From NCBI GenBank assembly GCA_027315315.1, contig DAHUYG010000002.1, positions 118,515 through 182,514 on the forward strand: DNA of 64,000 nucleotides, read 5' to 3'. The translations under genes were made by a program, and so were the position numbers. A model generated the notes under the pieces. It saw nothing but the letters and a program-made list of their open reading frames with translations. It did no database searches and had not been told where the DNA came from. This document shows, piece after piece, positions 19,926 through 28,417 of this stretch. Source of the stretch: Acidimicrobiaceae bacterium (GTDB lineage Bacteria; Actinomycetota; Acidimicrobiia; Acidimicrobiales; RAAP-2). How positions within the stretch are numbered: position 1 is the stretch's first letter; each line of letters begins with the position of its first letter.

Positions 19926-22900
19926 TCAGCCCGCCCGCTCGATCCAGGCCCGCCCGCGCCCCTCGCCGAGCTCGATGGGGGAGCCCGGCCCGCGGCCCTC
20001 GCCCACGCGGACCTCGCGGGCGAGGACCTCCCGGGCGATCAGCTCGAAGTGGGAGGCCAGCGAATCGGCGCCCTCGAGCACGAGCACGATCCGGTCGACG
20101 ACCTCGAGCCCGGCCTCCTTGCGCAGGTCCTGAACCTGGCGGATGAGGTCCCGCACGAGGCCCCGCGTCCGCAGCTCGTCGTCGAGCGCGAGGTCGAGCG
20201 CCACGACCTCGCCCCCCTCGCGCGAGACGGCGTACCCCTCTTGGCCACGCGCCCGGAGCTCGACTTCGTCGGCGCCGAGCTCGACGTCGCCGCCCTCGAG
20301 GGCGAGCACGATCGGCCGCCCGGCCTCGAGGTCGGCCGCCGCCGCGGCGCCGTCCAGCGCGGCGAGCGCCCGCTTGGCCTCCTGGACCCTCGGCCCGAGG
20401 CGGGGCCCGAGGACCCGGAAGTTCGGGATCAGCTCGAAGCTGATCAGCTCGCCGAGCTCGGCCGCCACCTCGACCCGGTCGACGTTCAGCTCGCCCGCCA
20501 CGACGTCGTCGAGGAGCTCGGGCGCGTTGGGCGGCAGGAACACGAGGGCGCGGCGCAGCGGCTGGCGCACCTTCACCCCGGCCTCGCCCCGGGCGGCGCG
20601 CCCGAGCGACGACAGCCGGCGGGCCTGGGCCATGCGCGCCTCAAGCGCGGGGTCGATGCGCGACGCCTCGACCTGCGGCCAGTCGGCGAGGTGGACCGAG
20701 TCCCCCTCCCCCGCCAAGGCGAGCTCGCGCCACATGGCGTCGGCGATAAACGGGCAGAACGGCGCGAGCACGAGGGCCATCGTGCTCAGGGCCTCGTGCA
20801 GCGTGGCGTGCGCCGAGAGCGTGTCGCTCTCGGGGGCGTCGGGGTCGGTGTGCCAGAACCGCCGGCGGCTGCGGCGCACGTACCAGTTCGAGACGTCGTC
20901 GACGAGCCGCCCGAGGGCGGTGGCCCCCCCGTAGGCGTCGTAGGAGTCGAGGGCGTCGGTCACCTCCCGTGTGCTCGACGCGAGCCGCGACAGGAGCCAG
21001 CGGTCGAGCTCGGGCCGCTCGTCGTGCGGCGGGATCGCCGGGTCCGCCGGGTCGAACTCGTTCGCCGACGCGTAGGTCGTGAAGAAGCTGTAGGTGTTCC
21101 ACAGCGTGAGCAGCGTCTCGCGCATCGCCACGTCGATCACGTGCATGCTCGTCTGGGTCGGGGTCCACGGCGAGCCCTGGCTGAACATCCACCACCGCAG
21201 GGGGTCGGCGCCCCGCGAGTTGAGCACCTCCCAGGGGTCAAAGACGTTCCCGAGGGACTTGGAGGCCTTGCGACCCTGGGCGTCGACGATGTGCCCGAGG
21301 CACACCACGTGGCGGTAGGGGGCCTCCTTGAACACGAGCGTGTTCACCGCGAGGAGCGAGTAGAACCAGCCCCGCGTCTGGTCGATCGCCTCGGAGATGA
21401 AGTCGGCAGGGTAGCGCATGCGCTCCTCGGAGCCCGCCACATGGGGGTAGCCGATGCTCGCGGCGGGCATAGACCCCGAGTCGAACCACGCGTCGATGAC
21501 CGCCTCGATGCGCTGGGACTCGCCGTCGCAGCTCGGGCAGGGGAAGACCACCTCGTCGATGACCGGCCGGTGGGGGTCGAGCCCGCGCAGGTCGCGGCCG
21601 GCCAGGCTCGAGAGCTCGGCGAGGGACCCGACGCAGGTGACGTGGCCCGACCGGCAGCGCCAGATCGGCAGCGGCGTCCCCCAGAACCGATCGCGCGACA
21701 GCGCCCAGTCGACGTTGTTGGCCAACCACTCCCCGAAGCGGCCGTCGCGGATGTAGCCCGGGTGCCAGTCGATGGTCTGGTTGGCCGCCACGAGCTCGGC
21801 CTTCCTGGTCGAGGTGGCGACGTACCAGCTCGGCTTCCCCCAGTAGATGAGGGGCGTCCGACAGCGCCAGCAGTGCGGGTAGGAGTGGACGAAGGGCATC
21901 CGCCGCTCGAGCAGGCCGGCCCGTTCCAGCGCGTCGTTGATGTCGTGGTTCGCCTCGCGCACGTCGCGCCCGGCGAGCCAGCCCGCCGCCTCGGTGAACC
22001 GCCCGTCGGGTCCGACCGGGTTGAGCGTCGGCAGGCCGGCGTCGCGGCCGACCTGCCGGTCGACCTCGCCAAAGGCGGGTGCGAGGTGCACGAGGCCCGT
22101 GCCCTCCTCGGTCGTCACATAGTCGGCGGCGACGACCCGCCAGCCGGTCTCGGTCACCGCCGCGACGTCGAGGATGTCGAGCGGGCGCCGGTAGCGCAGC
22201 CCGACGAGCTCGCTCCCCCGCACCGTGGCGCTCGGCACCGCCCCCTCGCCCAGCGCCGCCCCGACGAGCGCCTCGGCCACGACGGTGCCGTCGACGACTG
22301 CGTAGGTGAGTTCGGGGTTGACCGCCACCCCGCTGTTGGACACGAGCGTCCAGGGGGTGGTCGTCCACACGAGGAGCGAGGTCGCGCCGCCGACCCGGCC
22401 GGCGTCGCCCTCGACGAGCGGGAGACGGACGTACGCGGTCTCGTCCTCCACGTCGCGGTAGACCTCGGGCTGGCCGAGCTCGTGGCTCGAGAGGCCGGTC
22501 CCACAGCGCGGGCAGTACGGGACGACCTTGATGTCCTCGTAGAGCAGCCCCTGGTCGAAGAGCTGGCGCAGGAGCCACCACACCGACTCGACGTAGCTCG
22601 GGTCGAGGGTCCAGTACGCGTCGTCGAGATCAACCCAGTAGCCGATGCGCTCGGTGAGCTCGCGCCACTGGGCCACGTAGCCGAGCACCGACTCGCGGCA
22701 CAGCCGCACGAACTCGGCGATCCCGACCTCGTCCTCGATCTGGCGCTTGCCCCGGATGCCGAGGCGCTTCTCCACCTCGACCTCGACCGGGAGCCCGTGG
22801 GTGTCCCAGCCGGCCCGCCGGGCGACGTAGTGGCCGCGCATCGTGCGAAAGCGACAGAAGATGTCCTTGTAGACCCGCGCCCAGACGTGGTGGACGCCCG

Positions 22901-23069
22901 GCGCCCCGTTGGCGGTCGGCGGGCCCTCGTAGAAGATCCATGGCGCTGCGCCGGCGCGTTGGGCGACCGAGCGCTCGAAGACCCGGTGCGCCGCCCAGCG
23001 GGCGAGCTCCGCGCTCTCGAGCGCGACGAAATCGACGTCGGCGGGGATGGGTCGGAACGGCGGTGGCAC
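19926..23069 (-). CDS. ileS: Isoleucyl-tRNA synthetase, eukaryote-like (IleS2) type
   Basis: 1047 residues from a GTG at 23069. Class I motifs: the HIGH equivalent in NGAPGVHHVWARVYKD and the KMSKS equivalent KASKSLGN. The stretch GWDTHGLPVEVEVEKRLG and the lack of a C-terminal CxxC zinc module mark the IleS2/eukaryotic branch rather than the usual bacterial IleS1. The editing domain (TTTPWTLVSN, GTGLVHLAPAFGEVD) is present, as are the anticodon-binding helices (FWHTDPD). It charges tRNA-Ile in the cytoplasm. I found no T-box leader in the 93 bp before the start. It converges with the transglutaminase gene with one base between stops. Confidence 0.97.
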   Translation of the reverse strand: MPPPFRPIPADVDFVALESAELARWAAHRVFERSVAQRAGAAPWIFYEGPPTANGAPGVHHVWARVYKDIFCRFRTMRGHYVARRAGWDTHGLPVEVEVEKRLGIRGKRQIEDEVGIAEFVRLCRESVLGYVAQWRELTERIGYWVDLDDAYWTLDPSYVESVWWLLRQLFDQGLLYEDIKVVPYCPRCGTGLSSHELGQPEVYRDVEDETAYVRLPLVEGDAGRVGGATSLLVWTTTPWTLVSNSGVAVNPELTYAVVDGTVVAEALVGAALGEGAVPSATVRGSELVGLRYRRPLDILDVAAVTETGWRVVAADYVTTEEGTGLVHLAPAFGEVDRQVGRDAGLPTLNPVGPDGRFTEAAGWLAGRDVREANHDINDALERAGLLERRMPFVHSYPHCWRCRTPLIYWGKPSWYVATSTRKAELVAANQTIDWHPGYIRDGRFGEWLANNVDWALSRDRFWGTPLPIWRCRSGHVTCVGSLAELSSLAGRDLRGLDPHRPVIDEVVFPCPSCDGESQRIEAVIDAWFDSGSMPAASIGYPHVAGSEERMRYPADFISEAIDQTRGWFYSLLAVNTLVFKEAPYRHVVCLGHIVDAQGRKASKSLGNVFDPWEVLNSRGADPLRWWMFSQGSPWTPTQTSMHVIDVAMRETLLTLWNTYSFFTTYASANEFDPADPAIPPHDERPELDRWLLSRLASSTREVTDALDSYDAYGGATALGRLVDDVSNWYVRRSRRRFWHTDPDAPESDTLSAHATLHEALSTMALVLAPFCPFIADAMWRELALAGEGDSVHLADWPQVEASRIDPALEARMAQARRLSSLGRAARGEAGVKVRQPLRRALVFLPPNAPELLDDVVAGELNVDRVEVAAELGELISFELIPNFRVLGPRLGPRVQEAKRALAALDGAAAAADLEAGRPIVLALEGGDVELGADEVELRARGQEGYAVSREGGEVVALDLALDDELRTRGLVRDLIRQVQDLRKEAGLEVVDRIVLVLEGADSLASHFELIAREVLAREVRVGEGRGPGSPIELGEGRGRAWIERAG

Positions 23070-23162
23070 GGGATCGTCGAAGGCTCGGGGTTCTCCGATC
23101 GGCCGACCGGATCGCAGCAGCCTACGGCGTCGGCGGCGGTGCCCCGTGCGGCCCGGCCTCGC

Positions 23163-23582
23163 TCAACGGCCCGGCGGCTCGCTGCGTCGCCCGGGATCGA
23201 CCGCGCTCATGATGCCGACGGGGTTGCCGTCGGGGTCCTCGACGATCGCGTAGCGGGCGCCCCAGAACGCGTCGTGCGGCGCGAGCTGGGACCGGTAGCC
23301 GGCCTGGGTCAGCGCGGCGTGGCGCTCGTCGACCGCCTCGCGGCTCTCGAGCTTGAACCCGAGCACGCCGGCCCCGCCCCGCCAACCGGGGTCCCACTGG
23401 CGCGCGAACGCCTCGCTGTCGATGTCGAGATCGACGCCCCCGGCGCGCGCCGAGACGTGGCGGTCCGCCCATTGCGGGTCGCGCTCGGAGAACTCGACGC
23501 CGAGCAACCTGTAGAACTCGACGGCCGCCCCCACGTCGCTGACCACCAGGTTGTACTGGTCGAGGACCACTCTCTCGGTCAC
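23163..23582 (-). CDS. VOC superfamily (glyoxalase/dioxygenase-like) protein
   Basis: 139 residues from a GTG at 23582. Beta-alpha-beta-beta-beta layout of the VOC fold: LDQYNLVVSDVGAAVEFYRLLG at the start and YAIVEDPDGNPVGIMS at the end. Possible metal ligands are limited (a Glu in VEDPDGN and few His), so the reaction cannot be assigned. The HAD phosphatase gene ends two bases before this gene's start, suggesting a leftward pair HAD-VOC. Reads into the ileS promoter region. Confidence 0.8.
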   Translation of the reverse strand: MTERVVLDQYNLVVSDVGAAVEFYRLLGVEFSERDPQWADRHVSARAGGVDLDIDSEAFARQWDPGWRGGAGVLGFKLESREAVDERHAALTQAGYRSQLAPHDAFWGARYAIVEDPDGNPVGIMSAVDPGRRSEPPGR

Positions 23583-23584
23583 CC

Positions 23585-24304
23585 TCAATCCTCCTCGCAC
23601 GCGGCGGCGCCCAGTTCCCGGGCGGACGTCAGCCGACTGTAGAGGTCCTCGTCGGCCTCGACGAGCGAGCCGAGCACGGCGTCCGCGATCGCGAAGGCCG
23701 GTCGGGTCCGCTCGGAGTCCTCGGGGACCGCGACGCAGACCATGCGGGCCGCCTTCGCCGCGAGCACGCCGGCCGGCGCGTCCTCCCACGCGAGGCACCG
23801 GGTCGGCTCCACCCCCAGCTTCGCGGCCGCGCCGAGGTACACGCCGGGGTGCGGCTTGCCGTAGGGCTCGTCCTCCGCCGAGTGCACGATGTCGAACTCC
23901 CCGGCCAGGCCGAAGTGGTCGAGGACGAGGCGGATCAACCGGTACTCCGAGGACGAGGCGATGGCGAGCGGCAGCCCGTGGGTCGCGCAGAGGCCGAGCG
24001 CCCGGTCGACGCCCGGCTGCAGCCGGCCGCGCTCGACGACGAGCTCGCATACCCGGTCGACGACGCTGACGGCGACCTGCTCGGGGGTTGGCCCGGACCA
24101 CGGGAAGCGCTCGTGCCAGTACCGGGTCACCTCGGCCACGAACATCCCCTTGGTCTGCCGGGCGTGGCCGGCCTCGAGGGGGACGCCGAGGGCGCCCAGG
24201 ATCTCCACCTCCGCCAGCTGCCACAGCGGCTCGGAGTCGACGAGCAGCCCGTCCATGTCGAAGACCGACGCGGCGAAGCCGCCGGCGTCGACCGACCCGG
24301 TCAC
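23585..24304 (-). CDS. HAD superfamily sugar-phosphatase-like hydrolase
   Basis: 239 residues from a GTG at 24304. HAD motif I is VFDMDGLLVDSE, motif II lies in LAIASSS, motif III Lys in YGKPHPGVY, and motif IV in CLAWEDAPAGVLAAKAA: a full subfamily IA beta-phosphoglucomutase/2-deoxyglucose-6-phosphatase layout with a helical cap. It should dephosphorylate a small phosphosugar; the substrate is open. Two bases separate its stop from the VOC start. Confidence 0.88.
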   Translation of the reverse strand: MTGSVDAGGFAASVFDMDGLLVDSEPLWQLAEVEILGALGVPLEAGHARQTKGMFVAEVTRYWHERFPWSGPTPEQVAVSVVDRVCELVVERGRLQPGVDRALGLCATHGLPLAIASSSEYRLIRLVLDHFGLAGEFDIVHSAEDEPYGKPHPGVYLGAAAKLGVEPTRCLAWEDAPAGVLAAKAARMVCVAVPEDSERTRPAFAIADAVLGSLVEADEDLYSRLTSARELGAAACEED

Positions 24305-24326
24305 GGTGCGGGGCGGGGCGTTCGGC

Positions 24327-24815
24327 TCAGGCGGGGAGGTTCGCCGCGATCGCCTCGAGCACCGCGGGGTCCTCGGGCTCGGTGCGCGGGCGGAACCGCG
24401 CCACCACCTCGCCCGAGGGGGCGACGAGGAACTTCTCGAAGTTCCACTGGATGTCGCCGGCGTTGCCCTCGTCGTCGGCCTTCTGGGTGAGCTCCTCGTA
24501 GAGGGGGTGGCGACCCTCGCCGTTCACCTCGATCTTCTCGAAGAGTGGGAACGAGACGCCGTAGGTGGTCGAGCAGAACTCGGCGATCTCCTCGGGGCTG
24601 CCCGGCTCCTGCCCCATGAACTGGTTGCAGGGGAAGCCGAGCACGCTGAACCCCTTCTCGGCGTAGGTCTTCTGCAGGCGCTCCAGCCCCTCGTACTGGG
24701 GGGTGAGGCCGCACCTCGAGGCCACGTTGACCAAGAGGAGCGTCTTACCCCGGTACGGCGCGAGGGAGGACTCGGCGCCGTCGAGGGTGGCAATCGGGAT
24801 TTCGTAGAGACCCAT
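24327..24815 (-). CDS. Glutathione peroxidase family protein (thiol peroxidase)
   Basis: 162 residues from ATG 24815. Peroxidatic Cys in NVASRCGLTPQ, Gln in GFPCNQFMGQEPG (which also contains a second, resolving-type Cys), and Trp/Asn in IQWNFEKFLV complete the tetrad. Bacterial members of this family mostly use thioredoxin rather than glutathione as reductant. It reduces hydroperoxides in the cytoplasm. The upstream 116 bp are shared with the divergent PadR regulator and contain two tandem dyads, so its expression may be under the same control. Confidence 0.93.
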   Translation of the reverse strand: MGLYEIPIATLDGAESSLAPYRGKTLLLVNVASRCGLTPQYEGLERLQKTYAEKGFSVLGFPCNQFMGQEPGSPEEIAEFCSTTYGVSFPLFEKIEVNGEGRHPLYEELTQKADDEGNAGDIQWNFEKFLVAPSGEVVARFRPRTEPEDPAVLEAIAANLPA

Positions 24816-24889
24816 GCCCGAAGGTTAACGGAAGCCCTGGTCGAGCGTTCGGCCCGGGGCGGCACCGGGGGCGGTCGTCCCGACGCTTC

Positions 24890-24919
24890 CTACGTCTTGT
24901 GTAGCTACGTCATACGTAG
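24890..24919. promoter_or_regulatory. Two tandem 15-bp dyads, probable PadR operator
   Basis: Two 15-mers lie back to back: CTACGTCTTGTGTAG (24890-24904) and CTACGTCATACGTAG (24905-24919). They match at 12 of 15 positions. The second is a perfect 6-3-6 inverted repeat, the first an imperfect one. They end 12 bp before the PadR start codon and about 75 bp from the divergent peroxidase start. Position and symmetry suit autoregulation by the PadR dimer, with the two sites on adjacent helical turns. The binding protein is inferred. Confidence 0.65.
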
Positions 24920-24931
24920 TACTCTGGCGCC

Positions 24932-25258
24932 ATGCGAGCACCCAGCGCCCGGCGGAGCAACGACCCGCCCCTCTTGATCCTCACGAGCCTCGCGGACGGC
25001 CCGAAGCACGGGCACGCGCTGGCCAAGGACATTGAGGCGTTCGCCGGCGTGGCCCTCGGCCCCGGCACCCTCTACGGGGCGATCACGAGGCTCGAAGAGC
25101 GCGGGCTGATCGAGCCGGTGCCGAGCGACGACCGCCGCCGCCCCTACCGGATCACCCCGGCCGGCGCCGAGGCCCTGGCGAGCGCGGTGGCCGAGATGCA
25201 CCGCCTGGCCGCCGAGGGCGCGGCTCGCCTCGGGCTCTCCCTCGGGACGATCGCCTGA
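24932..25258 (+). CDS. PadR family transcriptional regulator
   Basis: 108 residues. Winged-helix layout of PadR: LLILTSLADGPKHGHALAKDIE, GPGTLYGAITRLEERGLIEPV (the GTLY...LERRGLI family mark) and RRPYRITPAGAEAL for the wing, with a C-terminal dimerisation helix. Small PadR proteins of this size usually pair with a membrane protein gene, as here, where the stop and the next start share one base (TGATG). Likely an autorepressor acting on the tandem dyads at 24890-24919. Confidence 0.92.
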   Translation: MRAPSARRSNDPPLLILTSLADGPKHGHALAKDIEAFAGVALGPGTLYGAITRLEERGLIEPVPSDDRRRPYRITPAGAEALASAVAEMHRLAAEGAARLGLSLGTIA

Positions 25259-26199
25259 TGTCGGGGCACACCGTCGAGCGGATGCTCCGCTGGTACCCCG
25301 CCGGCTGGCGGGACCGCTACGGCGACGAGCTGGTCGCGCTCATGGAGGACGACCTCGGCGGCGCACCCCCCTCGGCCCGCTACCGCTGGTCGATCGCCAC
25401 CGCCGGGCTGCGCGAGCGCGCGCTCGCCAGCGGTCTCCTCGGGCGGTCCGCCGGGGCCGACGAACGGATGCGGACCGGGGTGCAGCTGGTGCTCGCCGGG
25501 TGGGCCGCGTGCATCTTCGCCGGGGCGGTCTTCGCCAAGATCGCAGAGCATTTCGCCCCGGCGCTGGCGGCGCCGCACCGGGCGATCCCCCAGGACGCCT
25601 TCGACGCCGTGCAGGGCGCTGCGGCGCTCGCGGCGGCGTGCACGCTGCTCGCGATCGCAGTCGCGCTCCGCGCGCTCGTGGGCTTCGTGCGCGCCGGCGG
25701 GTGGAGCACCCTGCGGCGCCCGGTGCTCCAGGCGGGCGCGCCGAGCATCCTGGTGGTGGTGGCGCTCGCCCGGCTCGCACCGTGGGCTCACTCGCTTTCC
25801 AACGCGGCGCGCAACGGCGGCGACCCTGCCTATGGGGCTGCCTTCGTCGCCTGGGCGCTCCTCGTTGCCGGCGCGCTCGCGCTGTGGGCGCGCGCCGGCG
25901 CGGTGGCGTTCCGGGGGCTTCGACCGACCGGTCGGACGCTCGGCGCGATCGGTGCCCTGGCGACGATCGTCGCGGTCGCGATCCTGGCGGTGACCGCTGC
26001 GGTCGCGCTCTGGTGGGCGCAGATCGCCCTGCACGCCCCGTGGTTCCTCCACGGCACGCCGGCCGGCAGCGCCGGTTCGCCGTGGGACCCCACCCTGGCC
26101 GGCGCCGCCTGCGTCATGCTCCTCGCCCTCGGGGTCGCGCAGCACGGCGTGAGCCGCATCGTGGGTGCCCGGCGGGAGCTCGCCTCCCACCGCGACTGA
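25258..26199 (+). CDS. PadR-coupled polytopic membrane protein
   Basis: 313 residues; ATG overlaps the padR stop. The N-terminus MLRWYPAGWRDRYGDELVALMEDDL is a familiar cytosolic start in PadR-linked membrane proteins. About six hydrophobic spans follow, for example LVLAGWAACIFAGAVFA, ALAAACTLLAIAVAL and AIGALATIVAVAILAVTAAVAL. No transporter or enzyme motif is visible. The one-base overlap shows it is the regulator's partner. Function unknown; expression presumably follows the PadR operator. Confidence 0.75.
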   Translation: MSGHTVERMLRWYPAGWRDRYGDELVALMEDDLGGAPPSARYRWSIATAGLRERALASGLLGRSAGADERMRTGVQLVLAGWAACIFAGAVFAKIAEHFAPALAAPHRAIPQDAFDAVQGAAALAAACTLLAIAVALRALVGFVRAGGWSTLRRPVLQAGAPSILVVVALARLAPWAHSLSNAARNGGDPAYGAAFVAWALLVAGALALWARAGAVAFRGLRPTGRTLGAIGALATIVAVAILAVTAAVALWWAQIALHAPWFLHGTPAGSAGSPWDPTLAGAACVMLLALGVAQHGVSRIVGARRELASHRD

Positions 26200-26236
26200 G
26201 CTGGCGACCCGTCGCCGGATCGGCAAACCTCGCGCC

Positions 26237-27181
26237 ATGCGCGCGGTCGTGATCGACGAGGGGGGGCTCCGCCTGGACGAGCGTCCCGACCCGGTGCCCG
26301 GCGACACCGAGCTCTTGATCGAGGTGCGGGCGGCCGGCCTGAACGGGGCGGACATGCTCCAGCGGCGAGGCGGTTACCCCTCCCCGCCCGGGGTGCCGGC
26401 CGACATACCGGGGCTCGAGCTGGCCGGCGAGGTGATCGCGGTCGGCCACCAGGTCACCCGGTTCTCCCCCGGCGAGCGCGTCATGGGCATCGTGGGCGGC
26501 GGGGCCCAGGCCGAGCGGTGCGTGATCGACGAATCCCACGCGCTCGGGGTGCCCGAGGGCCTGGGCTGGTCCGAGGCGGGCGGCTTCCCCGAGACCTTTT
26601 GCACCGCGTTCGACGCGCTCTTCTCCCAGGCGGCCCTCGGCGCAGGCGAGCGGCTGCTCGTGACCGGCGCGGCCGGCGGCGTCGGGACCGCCGCGGTGCA
26701 GCTCGCCCACGCGGCGGGCGCGGTCGTGGTGGCGTCGGTGCGCGACGAGCGGAGCCGCGGCGCGCTCGTCCCGCTCGGCGCCGACGAGGTGATCGGACCC
26801 GACGAGGTCCCCGCACGCGGCCCCTACGAGGTCGTCCTCGAGCTCGTCGGGGCGGCGAGCGTCCCGGCCGCCCTGGGCGCGCTCGCGACCGGCGGGCGCG
26901 TCGTCGTGATCGGCATCGGCAGCGGTGGCGAGGTGCAGTTCCATCTCGGCCAGCTGATGGCGCTGCGGGCCCGGATCTCGGGCTCGACGCTCCGCGCGAG
27001 GGACCGCACCGCGAAGGCCGTGGTCGTCGAGGCAGTCCGGCGCCACGTGGTGCCCAACCTGGCCGCCGGCCGTCTGCGGGTCCCGGTGGCCGAGACGTTC
27101 GGCCTCGACGAGGCGGAGCGCGCCTACGAGCGCTTCGCGGCCGGGGGCAAGGTCGGCAAGATCGTGCTCGTCGCACGGTGA
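26237..27181 (+). CDS. Zinc-less MDR quinone oxidoreductase
   Basis: 314 residues from ATG 26237. Medium-chain dehydrogenase fold of the quinone-oxidoreductase/PIG3 group: AAGLNGADMLQRRGGYPSPPG, PGLELAGEVIAVG, the cofactor loop VTGAAGGVGTAAVQLA and C-terminal AERAYERFAAGGKVGKIVL. No catalytic or structural zinc Cys residues, as expected. NADPH-dependent reduction of quinones or enones is likely. Its stop overlaps the next gene by 4 bases. Confidence 0.9.
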   Translation: MRAVVIDEGGLRLDERPDPVPGDTELLIEVRAAGLNGADMLQRRGGYPSPPGVPADIPGLELAGEVIAVGHQVTRFSPGERVMGIVGGGAQAERCVIDESHALGVPEGLGWSEAGGFPETFCTAFDALFSQAALGAGERLLVTGAAGGVGTAAVQLAHAAGAVVVASVRDERSRGALVPLGADEVIGPDEVPARGPYEVVLELVGAASVPAALGALATGGRVVVIGIGSGGEVQFHLGQLMALRARISGSTLRARDRTAKAVVVEAVRRHVVPNLAAGRLRVPVAETFGLDEAERAYERFAAGGKVGKIVLVAR

Positions 27182-28287
27182 CCGAGGGGCGCGAACGCCC
27201 GCGCTTCTTGGACCTCGAGTCCCTCGAACGGCGGGCCCGCGACGCCCTCGACCCGATGGCGTGGGCCTACTTCTCGGGTGGTGCCGAGCGCGAGCGGCTG
27301 CTCGAGGAGAACGTGGCGGCGTGGGAACGCTTCCGCCTCTACCCGCGGGTGCTGGTCGACGTGTCGTCGGTGAGGAGCGCGACCAGCGTCCTCGGCGCAC
27401 CGGTGTCGCTCCCGGTCGTCGTCGGCCCCACCGCGCTGCAGCGACTGGCCCATCCCGAGGGCGAGCTGGCCACCGTCCGGGGCGCCGCCGCGGCCGGGGC
27501 CGCCATGGTGCTCTCGAGCCTCGCCACCTGCGACCTCGACGAGGTGGCGGCGGCGGCGGGCGGCGCCGTCTTGCACATGCAGGTCTACGTACTGAAGGAC
27601 CGGGCCCGCACGGCCGAGATGGTGCAGCGGGCGGCGGCGGCCGGATACCGGGCGCTCGTCTTCACGGTCGACATCCCCGTCTCGGGGCTGCGCACCCGCG
27701 AGGTGGAGCACGGGGTCAGGCTCCCCGACCACCTCGGGCTGCCCAACGTGGCCGACCCCGACAGCGCGCGCCACGGCTGGGGCTTCGTCGAGCACGTCGT
27801 GCGGGAGTTCGATCCGGCCCTCAGCCTCGACGACATCGCCTGGCTGGGGGGGCTCAGCCACCTGCCGGTCGTGGTGAAGGGGCTGTGTCGGGCCGACGAC
27901 GCGCTGCGCTGCGCCGAGGCCGGAGCGGCTGCGGTGGTGGTCTCCAACCACGGCGGGCGCCAGCTCGACGACGCGCCGGCGAGCGCCGAGGTGCTGCGGG
28001 AGGTGGCCGACGCCGTGGGCGGCCGGATGGAGGTCTACGTCGACGGGGGGATCCGTCGGGCGGCCGACGTGGTGAAGGCGCTGGCCCTCGGCGCCGACGC
28101 CGTGCTCCTCGGCCGGCCGGTCCTCTGGGCTCTCGCGACCGGCGGCGCCGAGGGCGTCATGGAGCTCCTCGAGAACTTCCGCAGCGAGCTGGAGCGGATC
28201 ATGGCGCTGTGCGGGGCGAGGCAGCCGAGCGAGATCGAGCCCTCGATGGTGGGTCGGATCGGCGAGCGGCCCGGGGAGCGGCCGTAG
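27178..28287 (+). CDS. FMN-dependent alpha-hydroxy acid oxidase/dehydrogenase
   Basis: 369 residues from a GTG at 27178 overlapping the previous stop (GTGA). FMN hydroxyacid family: YFSGGAERERLLEEN, VVVGPTALQRLAHPEGE, catalytic His in VVVSNHGGRQLDD and VYVDGGIRRAADVVKALALGAD. This is the lactate/glycolate/mandelate oxidase group, to which MftD in this window (51641-52819) also belongs. This copy sits with a quinone oxidoreductase instead of a mycofactocin gene, so a metabolic hydroxyacid substrate is more likely. Confidence 0.9.
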   Translation: MTEGRERPRFLDLESLERRARDALDPMAWAYFSGGAERERLLEENVAAWERFRLYPRVLVDVSSVRSATSVLGAPVSLPVVVGPTALQRLAHPEGELATVRGAAAAGAAMVLSSLATCDLDEVAAAAGGAVLHMQVYVLKDRARTAEMVQRAAAAGYRALVFTVDIPVSGLRTREVEHGVRLPDHLGLPNVADPDSARHGWGFVEHVVREFDPALSLDDIAWLGGLSHLPVVVKGLCRADDALRCAEAGAAAVVVSNHGGRQLDDAPASAEVLREVADAVGGRMEVYVDGGIRRAADVVKALALGADAVLLGRPVLWALATGGAEGVMELLENFRSELERIMALCGARQPSEIEPSMVGRIGERPGERP

Positions 28288-28417
28288 GGCACGCTCCCCG
28301 GGGCATCCGCCCGAGGAACCCCCGATCCCAAGTGTCCGCACCGGCGGCGCGCGCCGGCGGGAAGCGCTCGAACGCTACCGCCTCGTTCCCGAGCGGACAA
28401 TGGGTGCTCCGGCCGGC

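Noticed and set aside
23070..23162. Possible T-box leader before ileS
   Set aside because: Only 93 bp to the previous gene and no TGGGTGGTACC-like T-box sequence on the coding strand.
19857..23642. Very long open frame on the + strand opposite ileS
   Set aside because: Translation is Arg/Gly/Val/Leu-rich with no domain, and the opposite strand is a complete isoleucyl-tRNA synthetase. High GC leaves antisense frames open.
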